A stretch of DNA of 64,000 bases, taken from contig CAZDZL010000016.1 in the NCBI GenBank assembly GCA_964509885.1, forward strand, positions 5,922-69,921. The letters are read 5' to 3'. Numbering within the stretch: position 1 is the stretch's first letter; each line of letters begins with the position of its first letter. The position numbers were made by a program, and so were the translations under genes. The notes beneath the pieces are model-generated. The model saw nothing but the letters and a program-made list of their open reading frames with translations, did no database searches and was not told where the DNA came from. Below are positions 17,712 through 25,940 of the stretch, piece after piece. The stretch comes from Palsa-1447 sp964509885 (GTDB lineage: Bacteria > Verrucomicrobiota > Verrucomicrobiia > Opitutales > Opitutaceae).

Positions 17712-19985
17712 TCACTTCTCCTTCATCACGAAGACGCCGTCCCAGTCCGGCGTCGGCGGGTCGGCACGGTAGCCCTCGGCGATCCCGATGTAGATGAGCG
17801 AGGGGTTGTACTTCGCCCCGGTCGTGCGGCCGGGGCCGTTGACCTCGAGGACCTCCGAGCGCCGGAAGAAAGCGATCGCGCCGTCCCAGTCGCGCGCATA
17901 GTACCTCTCAAGGCCCTTCTCGAAAAGGGAGACGCACTCGCGCATCGCGTCCGTGGCGTCCTCGGCCAGCGCAACCAGCTCGTAGACCGGGATCGGCTGG
18001 GCCCTTCCCTTGACGACGATCCTGCCGAGCGCACGGAAGAGGACGCGCCCCGCCTCGACCTTCTCGCACTCGGTGCGGGTGGTGTCGGTCGTCATGGTGT
18101 AGACCCCCCAGCTCTTGGCACCGCTCTCCATGCGGGCGGCGATGTTCACGTCGTCCCCCATCATCGTGTAGCTGAAGCGGGTGTGGCTTCCCATGTTGCC
18201 GACGACCGCGGGCCCGGTGTTGAGCCCTATGCGCGCCTGAAGCCGGTGGACGATCTCGGGCCACTTGTCCCCCTCGGCAGTCCACTTCGCGCGCAGCTCG
18301 GCGATGCGCTTCTGGACGCGCAGCGCGCCGACGCAGGCCTTGTGCGCATGGCCGGGCAGCTCGAGCGGGGCCCCGTAGATCATGAGGACCGCGTCCCCGA
18401 TGTACTTGTCGAGCGTGCCGCCCTCCTCCTGGAGGATGTCCGTGCACGCGGTCAGGTACTCGTTCATCAGCTCGACGAGCAGCGTCGGCGAGAGCTTCTC
18501 CGACATGGTCGAGAACGACTCGATGTCGCTGAAGTACGCCGTGATGTGCTCGACGACGCCCCCCAGCTTCGGCTCCTCGCCGGAATTGACCATCCGGTCC
18601 ACGAGGGCCGGCGAGACGTAGGTCCCGAACATGCCCTTGATCCGGCCCTTCTGCTTCTGCTCCTCGACGATCTGCCAGATGAGGCCGACAAAGCTGGTCG
18701 TGAACGCGGCGCCGAGCGGGGCGACGACCGGGAGCATGAGTCGGCTCGCGTTGAACACCTGGAACGCGATCGCGACGTAGAGCACGGCCGAAAGGACCGC
18801 CATCAGCTTCGCGAACACGGCGCGCGCCCCGCCCGCAAGGGCGAGAAGGGTCACGATCGCAGAGAGCCCGAAGATCAGCGCGTAGTTGCCGACATGGGGC
18901 AGGCGCCGGATGTACTTGCCGGAGATGATCGTCTTCAGGAGGTTCCCGTGGACGCCGACCCTCGGCACCTCGCCGTCGTCGAAGGGCGTCGGCGACACGT
19001 CGTGCAGGAGGAGCTGGTCCGTGGGCCCGATCAGCACCACGGCGTCCTTGAACTGCGCGAAGAATTCCTCGGCGCTCTTGCGCTCGTTCGGCTTGTCCGA
19101 GTCCAACATGCCGCAGTACACGTAGGCGTCGCTCATGCTCACCCACGGGTTGTGCGCGGAGTCGGCCCAGCGCGAGAACCAGTTGATCTCGACCAGCTGT
19201 TTCTTGACCAGGGGGATCCTCGCCGCCACGGACCCGTCGGGCTTCACGAGGTCCATGTGGTCGTCGGTGATCTTTATGTCGTTCCGATCGGCACCGTAGT
19301 AGATCAGGGCGAGTTCCACGGCCATGGCGTAGTAGGTCCGGGAGGGGGACGGCGCGAAGAGCGGCACCCACCGGGTCCCCGACTCGACCGTGTCGATGAG
19401 GGCGACGCCCGGCGGGGTGTACCTAAACTTGGTGCCGATGTCGAACGAGGGCAGCTCCGGGTCCTCGAGCATGCGCGGCGGCGGCAGATCGGGGCGCGAC
19501 ACGTCCGGGAATTCCCGGATCTTCTTCGTGTTGTTAATATCCCGAAAATCCGCCGCCGTGTAGGACGCGGCGATGAGGACCTGCGGCGTCTTCCTCAGGT
19601 AGGCCCCCAGGGCGCGGTTGCCCGCGATGAGCTTCTTCCTGTCGACGGATTCCGCAACGCCCTCGTCGGAAAAGACAAAATCCATCCCGATCGCCCGCAC
19701 GCCCGCGCGCTCGATGAGGGTCTTGGAGACCGTGGCAAAGTACTCGCGGCTCCAGGGCCAGCCCCCGATGCCACCCACGCCGTCCAGCGAGAGCGAGTCC
19801 ACGTTGACGTAGATGATCTTGATTGGGGACTCGATCGGGCCGCGGTACCGGAACCGCCAGTCCACCGCCTTGTTCTCCAGGAACTCGAGATACCCGAGCT
19901 GCGCCACCGCGCACCAGAGCAGCGGAATGGGTGCGAGAAGCAGCCAGCGCAGCCGGAAAAGCGCGGACGTTTTCGGGGAGGGCAC
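17712..19985 (-). CDS. Adenylate/guanylate cyclase with CHASE2 sensor
   Basis: Membrane-bound class III nucleotide cyclase, 757 residues. An N-terminal span (13-32) precedes a periplasmic CHASE2 domain (about 40-360). Three closely spaced membrane spans follow (about 364-440), then the cytoplasmic cyclase domain (about 478-665). The two metal Asp residues are in AYFSDIESFST and YIGDAVLMIYG. The substrate and transition-state region reads TMMGDDVNIAARMES, whose Asp/Asn pattern fits ATP more than GTP. A C-terminal extension (ALAEDATDAMREC onward) looks like a short TPR-type helical tail. It lies 49 bp after the FecR gene, as FecR-CHASE2 pairs commonly do, so the FecR protein may influence the sensor. 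Confidence 0.92.
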   Translation of the reverse strand: MPSPKTSALFRLRWLLLAPIPLLWCAVAQLGYLEFLENKAVDWRFRYRGPIESPIKIIYVNVDSLSLDGVGGIGGWPWSREYFATVSKTLIERAGVRAIGMDFVFSDEGVAESVDRKKLIAGNRALGAYLRKTPQVLIAASYTAADFRDINNTKKIREFPDVSRPDLPPPRMLEDPELPSFDIGTKFRYTPPGVALIDTVESGTRWVPLFAPSPSRTYYAMAVELALIYYGADRNDIKITDDHMDLVKPDGSVAARIPLVKKQLVEINWFSRWADSAHNPWVSMSDAYVYCGMLDSDKPNERKSAEEFFAQFKDAVVLIGPTDQLLLHDVSPTPFDDGEVPRVGVHGNLLKTIISGKYIRRLPHVGNYALIFGLSAIVTLLALAGGARAVFAKLMAVLSAVLYVAIAFQVFNASRLMLPVVAPLGAAFTTSFVGLIWQIVEEQKQKGRIKGMFGTYVSPALVDRMVNSGEEPKLGGVVEHITAYFSDIESFSTMSEKLSPTLLVELMNEYLTACTDILQEEGGTLDKYIGDAVLMIYGAPLELPGHAHKACVGALRVQKRIAELRAKWTAEGDKWPEIVHRLQARIGLNTGPAVVGNMGSHTRFSYTMMGDDVNIAARMESGAKSWGVYTMTTDTTRTECEKVEAGRVLFRALGRIVVKGRAQPIPVYELVALAEDATDAMRECVSLFEKGLERYYARDWDGAIAFFRRSEVLEVNGPGRTTGAKYNPSLIYIGIAEGYRADPPTPDWDGVFVMKEK

Positions 19986-20034
19986 GGGCCCGGACGCTAC
20001 TCAGCGCGGGCCCGCAATGAAAGCAGATTCCCGG

Positions 20035-21018
20035 TCAGGGAGTTCCCGCCGGCGGATCCGTCGGGTTGTTGGTCAGGGTCGGCGCCGACACCGGGGTCGT
20101 CGAGCCCGTCCCGCCCGCGGCGCCGGTGCTTCCCGTCGCGCCGGTCGCGCCTGTCGTGCCCGTGGTTCCCGTCGTGCCGGTCGTCCCGGTGGTGCCCGCC
20201 GCGCCGGACGTTCCGGTGCTTCCCGTGTCATTCGAGGATCCGAAGACCGTGTTGACGGTGGCCGTCACGATCGCCTGTGACGCGCTCTGGATCTGGGCCG
20301 ACTCCGCCGGCGACGTGTTCGTGGTGACGATGGTCACGGGAGTGGACTGTGTCGTGTTGCCGGTGCCCCCGCCGCTCGGCGGCGTGTAGTCGAAGGTCGC
20401 AACGACCTGCTTGCCCGCGGGGATCGAAACCGGTCCGGACGTGACGCCGCGGTAGACAACCGTCCCGTCGGCCGTCGTGACCACGAAGAACGCCTTTCCG
20501 TTCCTGGCCGGGCGGAAGACGATCCTGAAGGTGGTGCCGCGGATGCCTGCCGCGCCGACCGGGGTCTGCACGGTGAACTCGGATCCCCTGTCGACGTTCA
20601 GGTGGACGACTTTGCCGACGAGCTCGCCCTTCGTGAGGCTCAGCCGGGTCGTCGAGGTGCCCGGTTCCGCCTTCATTTCGGAAACCTTCTGCTCCGTCGC
20701 GAACGGATCCTGCTCAAAGAGCTCGATGTCCAGGGTCGAGTCGGCCGCCACGTTCACCGTGGCGCCGTTTGAAAAGACCAGGATGATGTTGGCGCCGGCC
20801 GCCGTCACGACCTGCGTCTGGTCCGAAACCGCATCCCCGTCATGGAGGACACGGGACGTGCCGTCCGTCTTCGAGATCGCGTCGACATGACCCAGTACCC
20901 GGGCCGCCAGGATATGGCCCTTGACCCGGGCGGGGGCGGTGGGGGTGGCTTGGGCAAATGCGGGCGCCAGCCCAGAAAACAACCCCAAAGCTATGACTAT
21001 CAGAATCTTGTTGAGCAT
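20035..21018 (-). CDS. FecR-domain exported protein with collagen-like tail
   Basis: 327 residues with a signal peptide (MLNKILIVIALGLFSGLAPAFAQA, cleavage after AFA/Q). A FecR domain follows at about 45-195 with FSNGATVNVAADSTLDIE and TPVGAAGIRGTTFRIVF. The C-terminal part contains a run of Gly-X-Thr/Ala triplets (about 266-306) similar to bacterial collagen-like segments, ending in a Pro/Thr-rich tail. It is exported; no membrane anchor other than the signal is seen. It lies between the O-antigen-ligase-like gene (24 bp) and the CHASE2 cyclase gene (49 bp) on the same strand, probably one operon. Confidence 0.88.
   Translation of the reverse strand: MLNKILIVIALGLFSGLAPAFAQATPTAPARVKGHILAARVLGHVDAISKTDGTSRVLHDGDAVSDQTQVVTAAGANIILVFSNGATVNVAADSTLDIELFEQDPFATEQKVSEMKAEPGTSTTRLSLTKGELVGKVVHLNVDRGSEFTVQTPVGAAGIRGTTFRIVFRPARNGKAFFVVTTADGTVVYRGVTSGPVSIPAGKQVVATFDYTPPSGGGTGNTTQSTPVTIVTTNTSPAESAQIQSASQAIVTATVNTVFGSSNDTGSTGTSGAAGTTGTTGTTGTTGTTGATGATGSTGAAGGTGSTTPVSAPTLTNNPTDPPAGTP
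20101..20223 (-). repeat. Collagen-like GXX coding repeat
   Basis: Inside the FecR-domain gene: about 13 consecutive triplets of the form Gly-Thr-Thr, Gly-Ala-Thr, Gly-Ser-Thr or Gly-Thr-Gly. At DNA level this appears as short tandem units of 9 bases related to cccgtcgtg/ccggtcgtc on the plus strand. Such repeats can vary in number by slippage. It is not a CRISPR array because the units are adjacent, in frame and without spacers. Confidence 0.85.
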
Positions 21019-21042
21019 GGAAGAGGCTTTTAGGGTGGTGCT

Positions 21043-22881
21043 TTAGTGCCGGGACCCCAATCGTTGACGCAATACTTGTGCAAGAAGGAAGCTCGGGTCA
21101 AGACGCAAGCAGAGGTCCGCGGCCGCCATGGCGGGCCCGGCCTCATTGGATACCAGGCTCAGGTGGTAGGCCTGGTAATACCAGACATCCGCCCTCTGCG
21201 GAGCCAGCTGGAGGGCCTGGATGAAGCATTCGCCGCCCTCGGTCCAGCGGCGCTGCATGTCGAGGCCCGTGCCCTTTCGGATCCAGAACTCCGGGACGAC
21301 CGGGCACAGCGCGAGGGCGCGGCCGGCCTCGCGCTCGACCTCCCCGCCGAGCTCCGCGGTCCTCGCCGGCTCCACGAGGGCCCATAGGGAATCCGCGTAG
21401 GCCCGGTCGGACCATGCCTGGGCGTTCGCGGGGTCGAGGACAATCGCGGCCGCGCACCCCTCCCTCACCTGCGTCAGGGCCTCGGCCTGCCCGGACACGT
21501 CGGCGCCAGCCGACGCCATCTTGTCTATCCCCGCCCGCGCGCTCATCCGGGCGGCCTCCGAGCGGTACTTGGGGACGACCCACGCCACGCTCATGGCAAC
21601 GGCCGCCGCCGCGAAGCCGAGCGCGGCGAGGCGCGCCAGGGGCCGCACCGGTGAACGCGCCGCGGCGGGCCAGGCCTCGGACGTGACGAGCGCCCCCACG
21701 GTGGCGACGATCAGCGCGAGCGCCGGCATCTTCGTGTGGAAATCGACGAGCAGGTGGAACGCGAAGGCGAGGAGCCCCGTGAACGCGGCGCCGGCCAGTC
21801 CGGTGGCCCGGGCGCAACGCCACGCGAGGATGCCCACGGCGCCGAACAGGAGGGCGAAGCCCACGGCGCCGTAGTCGCAGAGCGTGTTCAGGTAGTCGCA
21901 GTGGGCGTAGTAGGGCTCGTCCAGGTACCCCTCCGGCCGGAAGGCCTCGAAGAGCACGTCGAAGCCGCCCGCGCCCCCGCCGAGGAGCGGATGCTCCCTG
22001 AAGATCCCCCAGGCGCCGCGCCACATGATCGGGCGCGTGTGCTCGCCCGCGTCCCTCACCAGCAGGTCGATCCTCTCGTGCATGAGCGGGAACGCCGCGT
22101 AGAGGATGGCCACGGCGCCGGCCGCCGCCGCGACCGCGGCCGCGGCGGCCGCGGCCCGGCGCGCCAGGCTCCGGCCCGGGGACAGGAGGGGCCTCATCGC
22201 GAACGCCGCAGCGAGCGCAAGCCACGCCCCTCGGCTGACGGCGAGCACGAAGCCGGCCGCGAGCAGGACGAGGACCGCGGCCGAGAGCGCCCGCAGGGCC
22301 GCGGGCCTGCCGCGAGCGAACGCGACCCACCCGACCGGCGGTATCAGGAGCGCCATCAGCACGCCCAGGCTGTTCGGGATCCCGAAGGGCCCGCTGGAGC
22401 GCCCGACGTATTGCTCCGCCTGCCTTCGCCCGAGCATGATCCAGTGCGGATCGACGAAGTGCTGGTAGCCCGCCATGACCGCGGCGGCGGCGCCGAGCGC
22501 GGCGAGGACGACGCAGAGGAACCGCCTGCACGCGGGCGACTCGATCCCGTTCAGCACCACCCAGAAGACCGCCGCCGCCTGGAATCCGTTCTGCCAGTCG
22601 AACCAGCCGAGCCAGCGCACGGGGGTCACCCAGGCCACGTTGGCCGCCGCGTAGACGAGGAACGGCACGGGAAGCCAGCCGGCCGGGTGCGCGCGGGCGC
22701 CGCGGGCCGGGTCGGCGACATGGACCGCGATCAAGGCGGCCGTCAGCAGCGCCGTGGCGACCCGCGTGCCCGGCAGAAACCCCCCGAGGCACAGCGTCGT
22801 CCATGCCAGGTTCGCCGAGAGGAGCAACGCCCGCGCCCATTCGAAGGCCGAGGCGCGGACCGGTGAGGGTGAGGCGGACAT
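21043..22881 (-). CDS. O-antigen ligase/Wzy-family membrane protein with C-terminal TPR
   Basis: About 612 residues with 10-12 membrane spans followed by a soluble tail. The Wzy_C/WaaL-type region is recognisable by LAVSRGAWLALAAAF and, after it, IMWRGAWGIFREHPLLGGGAGGFDVLF, a pattern shared by O-antigen ligases and polymerases. The tail (from about residue 480) has tetratricopeptide-like helices (LDPANAQAWSDRAYADS, GECFIQALQLAPQRADVWYYQAY). The chosen ATG gives MSASPSPVRASAFEW before the first span; another in-frame ATG at 22932 would add 17 residues. Which polysaccharide or protein it acts on is unknown. It heads the FecR-cyclase gene row, just after the glnA terminator. Confidence 0.82.
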   Translation of the reverse strand: MSASPSPVRASAFEWARALLLSANLAWTTLCLGGFLPGTRVATALLTAALIAVHVADPARGARAHPAGWLPVPFLVYAAANVAWVTPVRWLGWFDWQNGFQAAAVFWVVLNGIESPACRRFLCVVLAALGAAAAVMAGYQHFVDPHWIMLGRRQAEQYVGRSSGPFGIPNSLGVLMALLIPPVGWVAFARGRPAALRALSAAVLVLLAAGFVLAVSRGAWLALAAAFAMRPLLSPGRSLARRAAAAAAAVAAAAGAVAILYAAFPLMHERIDLLVRDAGEHTRPIMWRGAWGIFREHPLLGGGAGGFDVLFEAFRPEGYLDEPYYAHCDYLNTLCDYGAVGFALLFGAVGILAWRCARATGLAGAAFTGLLAFAFHLLVDFHTKMPALALIVATVGALVTSEAWPAAARSPVRPLARLAALGFAAAAVAMSVAWVVPKYRSEAARMSARAGIDKMASAGADVSGQAEALTQVREGCAAAIVLDPANAQAWSDRAYADSLWALVEPARTAELGGEVEREAGRALALCPVVPEFWIRKGTGLDMQRRWTEGGECFIQALQLAPQRADVWYYQAYHLSLVSNEAGPAMAAADLCLRLDPSFLLAQVLRQRLGSRH

Positions 22882-22941
22882 TTCGGGGTGGAGGGCGCTG
22901 CCGCCGCGGCCAGACTGCCAAGGCGCCTTCATCCACCGCGA

Positions 22942-22978
22942 ACAAAAAAGCGGCGCCCTCCCGAGGGAAGGCGCCGCT
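22942..22978 (-). terminator. Rho-independent terminator of glnA
   Basis: On the minus strand a GC-rich hairpin follows the glnA stop by about 25 bases. Arms AGCGGCGCC and GGCGCCGCT (22949-22957 and 22970-22978) pair perfectly, then a single mismatch and TCCC/GGGA extend the stem to a tiny loop. It is directly followed by a run of six T on that strand (22943-22948). Classical intrinsic terminator; it separates glnA from the O-antigen-ligase-like gene. Confidence 0.92.
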
Positions 22979-23003
22979 GAAGTTCCTTATGCCGCGAACC
23001 CGG

Positions 23004-24038
23004 TCAGGTCAGGGGCACCGTCTGGATCGTCTTGATGATCCTGCCGGCGACCAGGTACGGGTCGGCGGCCGAGTTCGGCCGGCGATCCTCGAGGTAGCCC
23101 TTGTAGCCGCTGTTGACGAAGCTGTGCGGGATGCGCACCGAGGCGCCGCGGTCCGCAAGCCCATAGCTGAACTTGTCGATCGACTGCGTCTCGTGCAGGC
23201 CGGTGAGGCGCAGGTTGTTCTCCGGGCCGTAGACGGCGATGTGCTCGTCGCGGTGTTCGTTGAAGGCTGCCATAAGCTTCTCGAAGTACGCCTTGCCGCC
23301 CACTTCGCGCATGTGCGTCGTCGAGAAGTTGGAGTGCATGCCGGAGCCGTTCCAGTCGAGCGGCGAGTTGAAGGGCCCGAGGATCGGCTTGCACCGCCAC
23401 TCGATGTCCACGCAGTTGGCCTCGCCGATCCGCTCAAGGATGTAGCGCGCCACCCACATCTGGTCGGCGGCGTTCTTGGAGCCCTTGCCGAAGATCTGGA
23501 ACTCCCACTGGCCCTTGCCGACCTCGGCGTTGATGCCCTCGATGTTGATCCCGGCCGCAAGGCAGATGTCGATGTGGTCCTCGACCATCTTGCGGGCGAT
23601 GTTGCCCACGTTCTTGTAGCCGACTCCGGTGTAGTACGGGCCCTGCGGGGGCGGGAAGCCTCCCGGGGGGAATCCGAGCGGGCGGCCGTCCTTGTAGAAG
23701 AAGTACTCCTGCTCGAAGCCGAACCAGGTGCCCGGGTCGTCCGGGATGGTGGCGCGGGAATTTGACGGGTGCGGCGTCTTGCCGTCCGGCATCATGACCT
23801 CGTTCATCACCAGCACGCCGTCCTTGCGCGTGATGTCCGGGTACACCGCCACCGGTTTCAGGATGCAGTCCGAGTTCTTTCCCTCCGCCTGCTGCGTCGA
23901 GCTGCCGTCGAATCCCCATAGGGGAAGATCCGCGAGCTTCGGGAAGCTGGAGAATTCCTTGATCTGTGTCTTGCTGCGCAGGCTGGCCATGGGCGTGTAG
24001 CCGTCCAGCCAGATGTATTCGAGTTTGTATTTGGGCAT
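23004..24038 (-). CDS. glnA: Glutamine synthetase type II (eukaryotic-like)
   Basis: Makes glutamine from glutamate, ammonia and ATP. At 344 residues it is far shorter than the usual bacterial GSI (about 470). Its blocks are those of GSII: LPLWGFDGSSTQQAEGKNSD (about 39-58), VLVMNEV, the ATP-binding GKGQWEFQIFG, NWNGSG-like DWNGSGMHSNFSTTHMR, and the C-terminal GYLEDRRPNSAADPYLVAGR. GSII escapes adenylylation control, so regulation is likely transcriptional. A sigma-54-like promoter lies about 105 bp upstream and an intrinsic terminator follows. No Shine-Dalgarno precedes the ATG. Confidence 0.95.
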   Translation of the reverse strand: MPKYKLEYIWLDGYTPMASLRSKTQIKEFSSFPKLADLPLWGFDGSSTQQAEGKNSDCILKPVAVYPDITRKDGVLVMNEVMMPDGKTPHPSNSRATIPDDPGTWFGFEQEYFFYKDGRPLGFPPGGFPPPQGPYYTGVGYKNVGNIARKMVEDHIDICLAAGINIEGINAEVGKGQWEFQIFGKGSKNAADQMWVARYILERIGEANCVDIEWRCKPILGPFNSPLDWNGSGMHSNFSTTHMREVGGKAYFEKLMAAFNEHRDEHIAVYGPENNLRLTGLHETQSIDKFSYGLADRGASVRIPHSFVNSGYKGYLEDRRPNSAADPYLVAGRIIKTIQTVPLT

Positions 24039-24140
24039 GGTTAAGGGATTTAGGAGCGGGGATTGAATTGAGGTTTCCGCGCCGTGCGCAAGGCTTTTGG
24101 AGTCCCTGAAATACCGCTAACGAAAAACTCGGGACCATTT

Positions 24141-24158
24141 CAGCACCTTGCGTGCCAG
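24141..24158 (-). promoter_or_regulatory. Candidate sigma-54 promoter of glnA
   Basis: On the minus strand the sequence TGGCACG-CAAG-GTGCTG has the invariant GG and GC dinucleotides separated by exactly ten bases, as required by the sigma-54 -24/-12 promoter. It differs from the consensus TGGCACG-N4-TTGCT at one position. Transcription would start near 24131, giving a leader of about 90 bases before glnA. Nitrogen-regulated glnA genes commonly use this promoter type. Confidence 0.75.
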
Positions 24159-24170
24159 ATGGGCAATCGA

Positions 24171-24189
24171 CCTTAATACGTCCTTAATA
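24171..24189 (-). repeat. Direct repeat upstream of the glnA promoter
   Basis: Two exact copies of CCTTAATA (TATTAAGG on the glnA strand) at 24171-24178 and 24182-24189, 11 bases apart, about one helical turn. They stand out as AT-rich in a GC-rich setting, and lie 15-30 bases upstream of the -24 element. A binding site for an activator or for an UP-like contact is possible. Confidence 0.5.
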
Positions 24190-24281
24190 TCGGGCTGACC
24201 CGCCCCGGGGGGGGCGGGCCGGTGCGCAAGTCCCGCACTTGCAACACCCGGCTGCCCGGGGATGCTCTTGGCACCACGGCG

Positions 24282-24698
24282 ATGCATGAAATGAAGGACA
24301 CCCCCCGCGCCCTCGTGCGGATCAGCTATGACGGGCGGGTGCACAAGACCTTCCGCGGGCACATGGCCAGGGAGCGCTTCGAGCAGGAGGTCCGGGTCCT
24401 CAAATTCCTGGAGAAGCGAAACTGCGGGTTCGTCCCGAGGCTCCTGGAGTCGGACCCGGGGCAGATGAAGATCGTGACCACGAACTGCGGCACCCGCGTC
24501 GACCAGGTGAACGCGGAGAAGCAGAGGGAGCTCTTCGCGGAGCTGGAGACGTTCGGCGTCCGCCACGAGGACCGGGAGCTTCGCAACATCACCTACAGGG
24601 CCTCCGACGGGCGCTTCTGCATCATCGACTTTGAGTTCGCCACGATCCTCGGCGACGGCGCCGACGCGGCGTCGCTCAAGCCCTCCGCCGCCCAATGA
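24282..24698 (+). CDS. Minimal kinase-like protein
   Basis: 138 residues, much shorter than standard protein kinases. It carries the catalytic loop pattern HxDxxxxN as HEDRELRN and, 14 residues on, IDFE in the place of the DFG motif (CIIDFEFA). The N-terminal half has VHKTFRGHMARERFEQEVRVLKFLE, which may supply the ATP-binding Lys and the helix-C Glu; no clear Gly-rich loop is seen. The pattern resembles RIO/Bud32 or aminoglycoside-phosphotransferase-type small kinases. The ATG at 24282 gives MHEMKDTP; a GTG 60 bases upstream is also in frame. Its stop overlaps the start of the PP2C-GGCT gene, so the two are coupled as a kinase-phosphatase pair (inference). Confidence 0.7.
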   Translation: MHEMKDTPRALVRISYDGRVHKTFRGHMARERFEQEVRVLKFLEKRNCGFVPRLLESDPGQMKIVTTNCGTRVDQVNAEKQRELFAELETFGVRHEDRELRNITYRASDGRFCIIDFEFATILGDGADAASLKPSAAQ

Positions 24699-25924
24699 AC
24701 TCGAACCCGCCGACAAGGGCCGCCGCCAGGGCGCCGGGCATCCGCTGGTCGGGGCTCACGGACGTGGGCCGGTTCCGCAAGAACAACGAGGACACCTTCC
24801 TCGCGCTCAAGTTCGACGGGCAGGACGTCCATTTCCTGGGCAAGGACGGCGACGCCTCGCTAGCGGGCTCCGACTACGTCTTCGCCGTCAGCGACGGCAT
24901 GGGAGGCGCCAAGTCCGGGGAGTTCGCGAGCCGCATCACCGTCGACCGGATCACGAAGCTCCTCCCCAAGAGCTACCGGCTCTCCGCGGCGGGGCTGGCG
25001 AGCGGGTTTTCGGACATCTTGACCGAGCTCTTCCTCGCCATCCATGCGGACCTCCTGAGCCTCGGCAGCTCCTATGCCGAGTGCGCGGGCATGGGCGCCA
25101 CGCTCAGCCTCTGCTGGTTCAGGCCGGAGTGGATGTACTTCGGCCACGTCGGCGACAGCCGCATCTACCACCTGCCGTGGGAGGGGGGATTGGTCCAGGT
25201 CACCCACGACCACAGCCACGTGGGATGGCTCCGGCGCAAGGGGGACTTGAACGAGCGCGAGGCGCGCACGCACCCGGGACGCAACGCCCTCCACCAGGCC
25301 CTCGGCGCCGGCAACCAGTTCGTCGAGCCCCAGATCGGGGCGGTCGCCCTGCGCCCGGGGGACCGGTTCCTCATCTGCTCCGACGGGCTCACCGACGGCC
25401 TCTGGGACAGGAACATCGACGCCATCATCCGCGCCCACGCGCCCGGCGGGCCCACCGCGGCCCAGGCGCTCGTGACGCAGGCCGTCCAGAACTCCGGGCG
25501 CGACAACACGACCGCGATGGTGGTCGAGATCCCGCTCTCCGCGGTCGCGCCCGCGGGGCGGGCCGCGACGCTCCTCTTCGTGTACGGGACCCTGAAGCGC
25601 GGCTGCAGCAACCACGCGTACCTCGCGGGCCAGGACTTCGTCGGCGCCGCCGCGACGGCGCCCGGATTCGCCCTCTATGAACTCGACGGCTACCCCGGGA
25701 TGGTGGCCGAAGCCGCGGCGGCCGAGGGCGTCAGCGGCGAGGTGTGGTCCGTGGACGACGCCTGCCTCGCGCGCCTCGACGAGCTCGAGGGAACCGGCGA
25801 GGGCCTCTACCGGCGCCAGGATGTGCCGCTGGGCGCGCCCTTCGCGGGCACGCGCGTCGAGGCGTACCTCTACCTGCCGGGAGTCGAAGGCCGCGCCCGC
25901 CTGGGAAAGACCTGGACCGAGTAG
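24695..25924 (+). CDS. PP2C protein phosphatase fused to gamma-glutamylcyclotransferase-like domain
   Basis: 409 residues, two domains. Residues 17-281 form a PPM/PP2C serine/threonine phosphatase with all metal motifs: RKNNEDTF (28-35), VSDGMGGAKSGE (65-76), VGDSRIYHL (152-160), CSDGLTDGLW (228-237) and GRDNTTAMVVEI (268-279). Residues 293-409 form an AIG2/GGCT-like domain with FVYGTLKRGCSNH (296-308), GEVWSVDD (348-355) and LARLDELEG (358-366). It has no membrane span or signal, so it acts in the cytoplasm. The ATG overlaps the stop of the mini-kinase gene. Such a fusion is not one I recognise; the GGCT part may sense or modify a gamma-glutamyl compound. Confidence 0.9.
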   Translation: MNSNPPTRAAARAPGIRWSGLTDVGRFRKNNEDTFLALKFDGQDVHFLGKDGDASLAGSDYVFAVSDGMGGAKSGEFASRITVDRITKLLPKSYRLSAAGLASGFSDILTELFLAIHADLLSLGSSYAECAGMGATLSLCWFRPEWMYFGHVGDSRIYHLPWEGGLVQVTHDHSHVGWLRRKGDLNEREARTHPGRNALHQALGAGNQFVEPQIGAVALRPGDRFLICSDGLTDGLWDRNIDAIIRAHAPGGPTAAQALVTQAVQNSGRDNTTAMVVEIPLSAVAPAGRAATLLFVYGTLKRGCSNHAYLAGQDFVGAAATAPGFALYELDGYPGMVAEAAAAEGVSGEVWSVDDACLARLDELEGTGEGLYRRQDVPLGAPFAGTRVEAYLYLPGVEGRARLGKTWTE

Positions 25925-25940
25925 CCGCGCTTGCGGGGCC

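Noticed and set aside
20101..20223. Short tandem repeats that could suggest a CRISPR or satellite array
   Set aside because: Units are adjacent and in frame, and encode Gly-X-X triplets of the FecR protein; no spacers exist.
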